NCBI GenBank assembly: GCA_002732755.1
Contig: NVSP01000037.1
Coordinates: 6,768 to 13,585, forward strand
Length of the DNA: 6,818 nucleotides
Direction: 5' to 3'
DNA from: Phycisphaera sp.
GTDB lineage: Bacteria > Planctomycetota > Phycisphaerae > Phycisphaerales > UBA1924
A program made the translations under genes and the position numbers. Positions 1 to 5,354 of the stretch are shown here, piece after piece; position 1 is the stretch's first letter; each line of letters opens with the position of its first letter. The notes under the pieces are model-generated. The model was not told the DNA's origin and ran no database searches. It saw only the letters and a list, made by a program, of their open reading frames with translations.

Positions 1-2
1 GG

Positions 3-932
3 CTTGACAGCGTTGTGCTCAATGCGGCGCATGTCCGCGTCTTCTTTCTTGCGGGGCAGTCGAACATGTCCGGCTGCGATGATGTCCGCAACATCGACCC
101 ATCGTGGCAAACTCCGATCGACCAGCACCTGTTCTACTGGGATGACCAGGTCCCAAACCCCGGCTTTATGCCTTTGGCGCCCGGGTCATCGACCGCGTCG
201 TGCGCCGACCTTGAACCTGATTTCTTCTTTGGACCGGAACTGAGCTTTGGAAAAGAGCTTGCGGGGTTGTTCCCGGATGACCGGATTTTGCTGGTCAAGT
301 ACGCGGTGGGGGGCTCAACGCTCTACGCAGACTGGGCCACGCCCAACGGCGAGTTCCCCGTCGGCGGCGATATGTGGCTCCAGCTTCTTGCGACGATCGA
401 CGATGTGTTTCTGGAGCTTGGCTCAAAGAACCTGACGCACTCGGTCGAGGCGTTTGTGTGGATGCAGGGCGAGTCCGATGCCGACAAGAACTTCCGCGCC
501 AACGCATACAACTCGAAGCTGACCAACTTCATCGCGGGCGTTCGGACCGAGCTTGGTGAACCCGAATTGCCGTTTATTCTTGCTCGGATCCGCGATGCGG
601 GTCAGCCCCATGTCGTCAAGGTCAGGCTCGCCCAGCAGGTGGTTGCTGATGCTGACCCTTGGGCGTGCTGGTTCGACACGGATGACATCAACTTCCTGCC
701 CGATGGCATCCACTACGACGAGCCGGGCATGATCGTGCTTGGTCAGCGGTTTGCGGATCGGCTGTATGTCTTCCTCGAACCACGAGGCGATGTCAACCGC
801 GACGGCGTAGCCGACATCGACGACCTGCACGACTGGACCCAGAACCCGGTTGACCTCAACTGCGACGGGGCTGCGGATCAGCTTGATATGGAAATCGTGA
901 TCAACGCAATCCGCGCCGACGAGGGGCAGTAA
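3..932 (+). CDS. SGNH/SASA-type carbohydrate esterase with C-terminal dockerin-like calcium loops (5' end cut by window)
   Basis: Likely a secreted deacetylase/esterase acting on acetylated polysaccharide or sialate (SASA/DUF303, sialate O-acetylesterase-like). Numbering from the GTG at 15: the nucleophile block is GQSNM at residues 14-18 (Ser16). A glycine block 'AVGGSTLYADW' lies at 97-107, the conserved 'WMQGESDAD' at 149-157, and the catalytic Asp-His block 'DGIH' at 230-233. After a linker there are two D-x-N-x-D-G loops near 259-270 and 280-291, a dockerin/EF-hand-like pair common at the C-terminus of planctomycete exported proteins. The frame stays open to base 3, and the nucleophile block sits only 13 residues after the GTG. 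The true start and any signal peptide are therefore probably upstream of the window. Family membership is firm; the substrate is not known. Confidence 0.85.
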   Translation, partial: LDSVVLNAAHVRVFFLAGQSNMSGCDDVRNIDPSWQTPIDQHLFYWDDQVPNPGFMPLAPGSSTASCADLEPDFFFGPELSFGKELAGLFPDDRILLVKYAVGGSTLYADWATPNGEFPVGGDMWLQLLATIDDVFLELGSKNLTHSVEAFVWMQGESDADKNFRANAYNSKLTNFIAGVRTELGEPELPFILARIRDAGQPHVVKVRLAQQVVADADPWACWFDTDDINFLPDGIHYDEPGMIVLGQRFADRLYVFLEPRGDVNRDGVADIDDLHDWTQNPVDLNCDGAADQLDMEIVINAIRADEGQ

Positions 933-954
933 TCAACATCCTTTCCCATCGTCA

Positions 955-1156
955 TGCTCCTTCTCCCTTTTGGGGAGAAGGTGGCCGCGCAGCGGTCGGA
1001 TGAGGGGTCTTGTTGTCTTTCTCCTCCTGTGGGGGTGGCCGTTGTGAAGTTCAAGACCCGGGTGACATTGGGCGGCGGGACGCCACCCCCACAATAAAAG
1101 AAGAGGAAACGCAAGACCCCTCACCCCAGTCCTCTCCCCAAAAGTGAGAGGGAGCA
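955..1156. repeat. 202-bp nested palindromic, MITE-like repeat
   Basis: Three nearly coaxial inverted-repeat pairs occupy most of this gap between genes. The ends are 24-nt terminal inverted repeats (955-978 and 1133-1156) matching at 22 of 24 positions. Inside them is a perfect 12-nt pair (1001-1012 TGAGGGGTCTTG, with 1112-1123) and a second perfect 12-nt pair (1028-1039 TGTGGGGGTGGC, with 1082-1093). The left arm has two local hairpins of its own: CCTTCTCCC/GGGAGAAGG at 959-981 and GGCCGC-GCA-GCGGTC at 983-997. The piece around 981-1007 resembles short dispersed repeats seen in many GC-rich genomes. There is no coding capacity, and I see no clear target-site duplication. It could be a non-autonomous mobile repeat or a REP-like element. 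The 959-981 hairpin might also help end esterase transcription, although no T-run follows it. Confidence 0.6.
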
Positions 1157-1226
1157 GGAAGACCCAGATAGCAAAGGGCCAGAGGGCCAGATTCGGAGTT
1201 GAGCACTTGCCTCCTATGCTTGTCCC

Positions 1227-1580
1227 ATGCAACGACAAGGCGCTGACCTTACCAACATGGCGACCACCGACTTCATTTGCGACTTCTCGCGCCGAGAGTG
1301 GGATGGCAAGTTCCCACTGGTCGAGGGCCACCAGGGCGCCCTGATCTCGGGCGACTGCCTCACGCTGGCGTTTGGTCAAGTGGTGCTGGAGGAGCAAACC
1401 TCGCTGGACCCGGGCTACACCTGCACCATGTGCCTCGAAGAGCGTAAAGACCGCTGCTGGCAAAGCCCGGCGTACGAGGATGCCATCATCTGCCTGCGGT
1501 GCATCCGTCAGGGTTCGACCAAACTCCACAAGGACCCCGACTGGGACTGGACCAAGCCCACCCTCCAAGAGCCGGCCTGA
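1227..1580 (+). CDS. Small zinc-finger-like hypothetical protein (two ClpX-type finger-like halves, the first degenerate)
   Basis: A 117-residue protein of unknown function. The second half has two CxxC pairs (Cys66/Cys69 and Cys89/Cys92) separated by 19 residues, with an extra Cys77. This spacing suits a small treble-clef or ClpX-type zinc finger. The first half (residues 17-50) has a similar layout, 'CDF...PLVEGH.GALISGDCL', but only single cysteines (Cys18, Cys44) where pairs would be expected. It reads as a degenerate or non-metal copy of the same fold; that is an inference from spacing only. No membrane segment or signal peptide is seen. The start is uncertain: ATG at 1227 and ATG at 1257 are both in frame and neither has a convincing ribosome binding site. 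It lies alone between the palindromic repeat and tRNA-Tyr, on the host side of the element boundary. Confidence 0.65.
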   Translation: MQRQGADLTNMATTDFICDFSRREWDGKFPLVEGHQGALISGDCLTLAFGQVVLEEQTSLDPGYTCTMCLEERKDRCWQSPAYEDAIICLRCIRQGSTKLHKDPDWDWTKPTLQEPA

Positions 1581-1614
1581 ACTCGGGACCACCCATTTCA
1601 GATCCGCCCGCACC

Positions 1615-1643
1615 TTGCCGATGCCACCGGGTGAACCTACATT
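1615..1643 (+). promoter_or_regulatory. Candidate sigma-70-type promoter for tRNA-Tyr
   Basis: The -35 candidate TTGCCG (1615-1620) and -10 candidate TACATT (1638-1643) are separated by 17 bp. Transcription would begin near 1650, about 25 nt before the mature tRNA. Each box matches the consensus at four of six positions. The position is right for a tRNA gene, but the call is from pattern only. Confidence 0.4.
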
Positions 1644-2845
1644 TCCACCCGGACCCAGAACGGCCCGGCCACGATGGGCGGATGCCAGAGTGGACAATTG
1701 GAACAGACTGTAAATCTGTCGGCGAAAGCCTTCGGGGGTTCGAATCCCTCTCCGCCCACTTTCATTGTTTGCGCCTTGCAGCACTCGACTGCAGATGATC
1801 GCACAACCTTGCACGAGCTAGAGACTTGCGATTCAATCGGCGCTTCCGTGCGTTGATTGGCGGTCGTGTGCTGCGCCGCGTTTTGCGCCACAAGTGCGCC
1901 GGATTCTGCGCCGCTTTGTTGGGCCGGGCCTTCAACACCCGCCGCAAGCCGGAAGTGTTCGTCGCGGGTTTGCAGGTAGTGCTCAGCCGCAACGCGGGGC
2001 GAGTGACCCAGCCAACTCGCTACAACGTGGTCAGGAAACCGCTCTACCCAATCGCACGAGCACGATGCCCGGAGCGCGTGGAATAGGCGGGGCCAAGGCG
2101 TTAGGCCAGCACGCGCCAGAATCCTGAGCATATGGGTCCGCAGGTTGGTCTTTGGCGTAATACCCGCGAACACGCGCTCACTCCCCGGCTCCGCCTCGTC
2201 AAAGAGTTTTTGCAGCACAGGCATGATTCGTGGGTCGATCGGGACCACCCGCACAGCGTGCCCCTCTGTGCCCTCTGTCTTTGGGCTTCTGACTGTCAGC
2301 CGGGTCACGTCGGCCCAAGTCAGTTCGGCCAGCTCACTCGGGCAGCGCAGGCCAGCGAATCGAGCAACCCCGACGATTGCGCGCCACTGAGTATTTGGGC
2401 AGGCATCTAGCACGCTTTGGATCGTCTCGACTGACACATATGCCGAGCGTTTCGGATTGCTTTGCGAGCCGCCGCGTAGGTGGTTGGATGGGCTTTCATC
2501 CAGCCAGCCCCACCGGACAGCGCGACTGAAGATCGCCTTGGCAACGATGGTCCGCTTCACTTGGGTTGCCGGTGACAACCCGGAATCATCAGCCAGCGAC
2601 TTGCGCCAACTGTCTGAATCCATCGTGCAGATGTTGTCGATCGGTGTATCTGCGCCAAGAAACTCAATCAGGCTGTTTGTGGTCTGCCGGTACGCCGCCA
2701 TCGTGCTCGACTTCACAGTGGCATTGGCGATGAATTGCTCTATCAACTCCGCAACGGTGGGGCACTCGTCAGGCTCGCGGGTCTCAACCAGCTCAACGCG
2801 CGCGCAAGGCGCTCGTGCAGTTCGTCTGACAGCTCCGTAAGCCAT
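1637..2845 (-). CDS. Integrase fragment: SAM-like core-binding and catalytic domains
   Basis: This is the downstream frame of the broken recombinase. Meaningful protein begins about residue 16; the first ~15 residues from the ATG at 2845 are out-of-frame reading of the N-terminal segment. Core-binding domain: residues ~28-115 ('CPTVAELIEQFI...AVRWGWL'). Catalytic domain: residues ~130-300, with Arg167 in 'GLRCPSEL', Lys189 in 'SPKTEG', 'HALR' (His256, Arg259), His281 in 'LGHS' and nucleophile Tyr290 in 'EHYLQ', so the active-site set is complete. After residue 305 comes an Ala/Gln-rich tail. Residues 363-390 are simply the antisense of tRNA-Tyr ('GGEGFEPPKAF...'), followed by a dozen residues from host DNA. 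On its own this piece lacks the N-terminal arm-binding part. Confidence 0.8.
   Translation of the reverse strand: MAYGAVRRTARAPCARVELVETREPDECPTVAELIEQFIANATVKSSTMAAYRQTTNSLIEFLGADTPIDNICTMDSDSWRKSLADDSGLSPATQVKRTIVAKAIFSRAVRWGWLDESPSNHLRGGSQSNPKRSAYVSVETIQSVLDACPNTQWRAIVGVARFAGLRCPSELAELTWADVTRLTVRSPKTEGTEGHAVRVVPIDPRIMPVLQKLFDEAEPGSERVFAGITPKTNLRTHMLRILARAGLTPWPRLFHALRASCSCDWVERFPDHVVASWLGHSPRVAAEHYLQTRDEHFRLAAGVEGPAQQSGAESGALVAQNAAQHTTANQRTEAPIESQVSSSCKVVRSSAVECCKAQTMKVGGEGFEPPKAFADRFTVCSNCPLWHPPIVAGPFWVRVEM
1676..1758 (+). tRNA. tRNA-Tyr (anticodon GTA)
   Basis: A complete class II tRNA. The acceptor stem is GGGCGGA (1676-1682) with TCCGCCC (1751-1757), discriminator A1758. The anticodon arm is ACAGA-CTGTAAA-TCTGT with anticodon GTA. 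A long variable arm (CGGCGAAAGCCTTC) is typical of bacterial tRNA-Tyr. The T arm is GGGGG-TTCGAAT-CCCTC with one G-U pair. The 3' CCA is not encoded (ACT follows). The gene serves as the insertion site of the element to its right: the integrase gene abuts it in the opposite orientation. Part of its 3' half is therefore probably element-derived sequence that restores the tRNA after integration. Confidence 0.95.
1725..1758 (+). other. Probable left attachment junction (attL) in the tRNA-Tyr 3' end; exact core not determinable
   Basis: Tyrosine recombinases next to tRNA genes usually recombine within the anticodon or T-arm half of the tRNA and leave a direct repeat at the far end of the element. 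The features here fit that: an intact tRNA-Tyr, an integrase gene directly downstream pointing toward it, and a switch from plus-strand host-type genes to minus-strand element genes. I found no second copy of the tRNA 3' end within this window, so attR must lie beyond base 6818 and the core cannot be delimited. The listed span is only the likeliest part. Confidence 0.5.
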
Positions 2846-3030
2846 CGGGTGGTCTGTGGGTCGGGTGGCGTGCCGAGCGCTCTGGATACGATCAACGCTT
2901 CCGTGTGCGCCTTGAAACTCTCAGCCGCTTTGACGGGCACCTTGCCAAGCCGGATCGTCCGGCGTTTGCGCCCGGCATCCATGAACAGGATTCGCTTGGT
3001 GCCGTCTTTGTCTCTGGCGAGTGATGCCAT
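2743..3030 (-). CDS. Integrase fragment: N-terminal domain
   Basis: This is the upstream frame of the broken recombinase, from ATG 3030 to a stop at 2743. Residues 1 to ~78 are genuine integrase N-terminus: a basic beta-strand-rich stretch 'MASLARDKDGTKRILFM.AGRKRRTIRLG' followed by 'TRWLTELSDELHERLAR'. This suits the arm-type DNA-binding region of planctomycete tyrosine recombinases. The last ~17 residues ('LSWLRPASLTSAPPLRS') are out-of-frame reading after the GC tract. No catalytic residues are present, so this product alone cannot recombine DNA. Confidence 0.7.
   Translation of the reverse strand: MASLARDKDGTKRILFMDAGRKRRTIRLGKVPVKAAESFKAHTEALIVSRALGTPPDPQTTRWLTELSDELHERLARALSWLRPASLTSAPPLRS
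2797..2805. repeat. CG dinucleotide tract at the integrase frame break
   Basis: The plus strand reads CGCGCGCGC. One unit fewer puts the two integrase halves in a single frame. Short dinucleotide tracts gain or lose units by polymerase slippage, and they are also places where sequencing errors occur. Confidence 0.6.
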
Positions 3031-3052
3031 TGTGTCCCTGCCTTTCGTGGGC

Positions 3053-3082
3053 ATTATGCCATAATGTGTTGCTCAGTGCCAA
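3053..3082 (-). promoter_or_regulatory. Predicted integrase promoter
   Basis: On the minus strand, TTGGCA (plus 3077-3082) and CATAAT (plus 3053-3058) are 18 bp apart and match the sigma-70 consensus at five of six positions each. Transcription would start near 3046 and give a short leader carrying an AGGGA ribosome binding site before ATG 3030. The -10 box sits in a perfect 7-1-7 palindrome (CATTATG-C-CATAATG, 3052-3066). The -35 box is inside the outermost copy of the repeat array, so a protein bound there should block RNA polymerase. Confidence 0.5.
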
Positions 3083-3162
3083 GATCGCTATAGAGCGCCA
3101 AGATCGCCATAGTGCGCCAACCTCTAGGGTTGGCGTTCTATGGGTTCAGTTGGCGCACTATG
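3072..3162. repeat. Iteron-like array: five copies of an ATAGNGCGCCAA motif, three direct and two inverted
   Basis: The plus strand carries CTCAGTGCCAAG (3072-3083), CTATAGAGCGCCAAG (3088-3102) and CATAGTGCGCCAAC (3108-3121). Their GCCAA cores lie exactly 19 bp apart. Then come inverted copies GTTGGCGTTCTATG (3129-3142) and GTTGGCGCACTATG (3149-3162), with cores 20 bp apart. The third and fifth copies are perfect 14-bp inverted partners. Copies three and four meet head to head around a CCAACC-TCTAG-GGTTGG hairpin (3117-3133). The array spans the end of the primase-helicase gene and the integrase promoter. It could be Rep/primase-helicase iterons, arm-type sites for integrase or excisionase, or an operator for one of the small HTH proteins. 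The repeats are certain; the role is inferred. Confidence 0.7.
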
Positions 3163-4782
3163 AGGGCTGGCCCACACCCAACGACCGTCCGAGGCATACC
3201 CCTCTCGCGTTGCGTTCACGCCGAGCGATTTCTTGGCTCTGTCAAGGGTTCTGGGTTTGATCCCGTCGCGGCTGGCTGTTTCCTTAATCTCAGCAGCCGA
3301 CACTGGGCCATCGCTGGGCACATCAAGAAGCCATTGCTCGGCTTCTTCAAGAGCACCGCCGCACTGATTCGATTGGTTCTGAGAGAGCAACTCGTCGGCG
3401 CTTGCGATCACGGCATCAGGCTCCCACGCAACGACCGGACACCCGTTGACCCCCTGTGGTTCGATCCGATACGCAAGGCCTCCGGTGTCTGGTGCGATGT
3501 TGTTCTTGATCGGGAGGAGCAGGCGTCGGCTTGGGTCATCGTTGTCCTTGCTGACAACCCACGCCGCCCGCGCAGCCGCTGTAAACGCCAGGCTCCCCAT
3601 CGTTCTGTAGATCGCTGCGCCGCCCGAGTTCTTGTTGAGATGCGTCACCGCGACAATCGCAACGCCGTACTTCTCTGCCAGAGCCGAGAGGGGCGCAAGC
3701 AGTCCTCGGATTTCTCCGTTCTTATGAGAATCTGTAGCGCCCAAATACGCGGTGATCGGATCGATGATGACCAGTCTGCACTCGGGTACCGAAGTGATCG
3801 CTGTGTCGAGCGCCGCGATGTCTTTGGAGAGGTCAAATGTCCGTCCCGTTTCATGTCCCTTTGCGTCGATCGAGCAGACTGATTCGATTGCGACAATCTT
3901 GCTCACATCAGCACCCGCTGCGTCGAGCCTTGGCCGGATCGTGTCGGCGATGCCGTCCTCTGCGCTGAGAAGCACAACGCCCCCGGGCGCAATCGGGGTC
4001 TTGGGATCGTCGGGCCATGTAAGCCCGCTAGAGAGCCTTGCAGCCATATCGAGCGTCACAAACGATTTTCCAAGGCCGGGATCACCCGCCAAGAGCGTGA
4101 GCTTTCCAAGAGCAATCCTTCCGGGCCAGAGCCACTGGATAAGTTCTGGTTCAACCTCATCGAGCCTGACAAGCCGGGGTGCGCCAGATTCGATTCCGTT
4201 CCGCTGCAACCCTAGGAGAGGAACCGGAATCGAATCCGCTTGTGTGGCCAGAACACCGAAATCCTGAGCACTGGCCCCATCGACAACAGCTTGACGCGCA
4301 TCGCAAGCGCCGCCCGGTGGCATGATGATCCTCACACTCGCGCATTCGCCCACGAGTTGCCCCGAAAGTTTCGCCGAGCCTTTCTGACCGGCTTCGTCAT
4401 TGTCTGAAACGATGACAACATGCCGACCTTTGAGCACCGCAGCCAGCATCTTTCCACACTGCCCAGCCATCGGAATACCCACCGCATCGAATCCGAGCAT
4501 CATCAGGGCAGCCGTATCAGAAGCACCCTCGCATATGAAGATTGGTTCTGTTTCAGAGCTTCCAGCGTAGCTGTCCAAGGGCCAGTGCAGGATCAATCCA
4601 CGCTTGCCGGAACCCTTGAACCGAGTTGGAGAACCAACTGGGTTTCGGGTCACCGTACCGATGACCTCGCCATCAGCGTTACGCTCTGCAATGGCCCATC
4701 GAAAGCCCTCTGCCTTTGCGAGCTTCTCCCAGACTTCCAGACAGATTCCCTGTGGCGGCGTGAGGCTTTGGGCGCTGTTCAT
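3124..4782 (-). CDS. Primase-helicase: TOPRIM domain fused to RecA-like (RepA/AAA_25) ATPase with C-terminal winged-helix-like region
   Basis: A 552-residue replication protein. The TOPRIM domain (about 78-165) has Glu85 in 'IFICEG' and Asp127/Asp129 in 'VSDNDEAG'. These metal-binding residues are shared with DnaG-type primases. The RecA-like hexameric helicase/ATPase domain (about 205-450) has Walker A 'GDPGLGKS' (233-240), Walker B 'RLVIIDP' (336-342) and a sensor-like 'VTHLNKN' (379-385). Residues 475-535 look like a small winged helix ('PVSAAEIKETA..DGIKPRTLDRAKKSLGV'). No CHC2 zinc finger precedes TOPRIM. The start ATG overlaps the previous stop as ATGA and is preceded by a strong GGAGGTGAGG site, so translation is probably coupled. 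The protein probably drives replication of the element when excised. The stop codon and last ~12 codons overlap the repeat array. Confidence 0.88.
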   Translation of the reverse strand: MNSAQSLTPPQGICLEVWEKLAKAEGFRWAIAERNADGEVIGTVTRNPVGSPTRFKGSGKRGLILHWPLDSYAGSSETEPIFICEGASDTAALMMLGFDAVGIPMAGQCGKMLAAVLKGRHVVIVSDNDEAGQKGSAKLSGQLVGECASVRIIMPPGGACDARQAVVDGASAQDFGVLATQADSIPVPLLGLQRNGIESGAPRLVRLDEVEPELIQWLWPGRIALGKLTLLAGDPGLGKSFVTLDMAARLSSGLTWPDDPKTPIAPGGVVLLSAEDGIADTIRPRLDAAGADVSKIVAIESVCSIDAKGHETGRTFDLSKDIAALDTAITSVPECRLVIIDPITAYLGATDSHKNGEIRGLLAPLSALAEKYGVAIVAVTHLNKNSGGAAIYRTMGSLAFTAAARAAWVVSKDNDDPSRRLLLPIKNNIAPDTGGLAYRIEPQGVNGCPVVAWEPDAVIASADELLSQNQSNQCGGALEEAEQWLLDVPSDGPVSAAEIKETASRDGIKPRTLDRAKKSLGVNATREGYASDGRWVWASPHSAPTEPIERQP

Positions 4783-5078
4783 CCCTCACCTCCGCCCGGC
4801 TGTTGGCGGATTGCATCGCCCGCGCCGGGTTCAGTTGGGCAGCCCGCTTTGATCCATTCCTGAATCTCTGCAACGATGTAGCGTCGAGCGCCGCCGAGTT
4901 TCACGCTGGGGATTGCCCCCGTTGCCGTGTGCTTGCTCAGAGTTCGCTGTGCGATCGCCAGCATGGCCCCAGCGTGCCTCGCGCCAATCAGGACGGGGAT
5001 ATACTCTTTGTGCCTTGATTCCCCGCTCGTGGTGCCTGCCAGCGTGTGAGCGGGATTTATGTTGGGGTCAGCTCTCAT
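4779..5078 (-). CDS. Small excisionase/MerR-like helix-turn-helix DNA-binding protein
   Basis: A 99-residue protein. Residues ~29-78 ('LIGARHAGAMLAIAQRT..' through 'GAIPSVKLGGARRYIVAEIQEWI') have the HTH_17 / AlpA-excisionase pattern: a helix-turn-helix, a short wing after 'IPSVKLGG.RRY', then a final helix. Such proteins act as excisionases that bend DNA at att sites, or as regulators of int and replication genes. The N-terminal ~25 residues and the Gly/Pro-rich C-terminus look disordered. The start ATG at 5078 overlaps the upstream stop as ATGA and has a GGTGAG site just before it. The 3' end overlaps the primase-helicase start in the same way. Whether it is Xis or a repressor cannot be told from sequence alone. 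Confidence 0.75.
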   Translation of the reverse strand: MRADPNINPAHTLAGTTSGESRHKEYIPVLIGARHAGAMLAIAQRTLSKHTATGAIPSVKLGGARRYIVAEIQEWIKAGCPTEPGAGDAIRQQPGGGEG

Positions 5079-5275
5079 GGCTCACCCCCTTTGGCCGCGT
5101 CGGCGTGTTGGGTGAGTTTGGCCCGAGTCCGTTCGAGGTGGACGAACCATCGCCGCCCGGCCCGGACGGCTGGCACGCGGCCAGCTTGGGCCTCGCGGCG
5201 GAGCCAGGCGAGCGGGACACCGAGCCTATGGGCCGCAACATACACGGGCACGAAATCAGTCTGTGCGTTCTTCAT
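5075..5275 (-). CDS. Second small helix-turn-helix protein
   Basis: A 66-residue protein from ATG 5275. Residues 8-50 ('FVPVYVAAHRLGVPLAWLRREAQAGRVPAVRAGRRWFVHLE') again follow the excisionase/HTH_17 layout, with 'G.VPAVRAG.RWFV' as the wing, but diverge clearly from the neighbouring copy. The start is not decided by a ribosome binding site. ATG 5293 (72 residues) is equally possible. The much longer in-frame extension to 5386 would run into the upstream gene and a 10-bp repeat and reads as low-complexity Arg/Ser, so I reject it. The stop overlaps the next start (ATGA), which puts it first in the coupled trio HTH-HTH-primase/helicase. Confidence 0.65.
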   Translation of the reverse strand: MKNAQTDFVPVYVAAHRLGVPLAWLRREAQAGRVPAVRAGRRWFVHLERTRAKLTQHADAAKGGEP

Positions 5276-5324
5276 GCGGGCATGTTGCCGCATGGAATCA
5301 ACCCAAGAACCCCTGAAGCGTGAA

Positions 5325-5354
5325 GTTGCGCGAGGTTGCGCGCGATTGCGGGTG
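5325..5354. repeat. Imperfect 10-bp tandem repeat upstream of the small HTH gene
   Basis: GTTGCGCGAG, GTTGCGCGCG and ATTGCGGGTG follow each other with a 10-bp period, so they lie on the same face of the helix. They sit in the ~60-80 nt gap between the unknown gene's stop (5355) and the start of the small HTH gene. They may be a binding site for an autoregulatory HTH protein, or just chance in GC-rich DNA. Confidence 0.35.

Larger units (their letters stand above)
1637..3030 (-). pseudogene. int: Tyrosine recombinase/integrase, split by a frameshift at a GC dinucleotide tract
   Basis: This enzyme would catalyse insertion and excision of the element at tRNA-Tyr. The start is ATG at 3030, with an AGGGA-type ribosome binding site 6 nt upstream. 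The earlier in-frame ATG at 3054 overlaps the predicted -10 box and is less likely. The first frame gives a planctomycete-style N-terminus ('MASLARDKDGTKRILF...') up to '...LSDELHERLAR'. The continuation 'VELVETREPDECPTVAELI...' lies in a different frame. Removing one GC unit from the 9-nt GC tract at 2797-2805 joins them as '...HERLARVELVETREP...', giving 463 codons. The tail crosses the tRNA gene on the antisense strand and stops at 1637. Causes could be real inactivation, phase variation or a sequence/assembly error; no slippery heptamer supporting programmed frameshifting is seen. Confidence 0.75.

Noticed and set aside
423..830. 135-codon minus-strand frame opposite the esterase
   Set aside because: It is a shadow of the esterase catalytic region, with no start signal and no recognisable motif.
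933..1814. 293-codon open frame on the minus strand covering the palindromic repeat, the small zinc-protein gene and the tRNA
   Set aside because: It runs antisense through tRNA-Tyr (giving the typical artefact 'RRGIRTPEGF') and through non-coding repeats. Its composition follows the real genes on the other strand.
2790..2812. Programmed -1 ribosomal frameshift in the integrase
   Set aside because: No X-XXY-YYZ slippery heptamer is visible, and a two-base GC-unit change explains the frame break more simply.
3117..3133. Rho-independent terminator after the primase-helicase
   Set aside because: The hairpin contains the stop codon itself, is not followed by a T-run, and fits better as the centre of the repeat array.
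3072..3162. CRISPR array
   Set aside because: The repeats are short, partly inverted, and separated by only 5-6 bp. There are no spacer-sized gaps and no cas genes.
3112..3882. 256-codon plus-strand open frame
   Set aside because: It lies wholly antisense to the primase-helicase gene, starts inside the repeat array and shows no domain logic. It is a GC-rich shadow frame.
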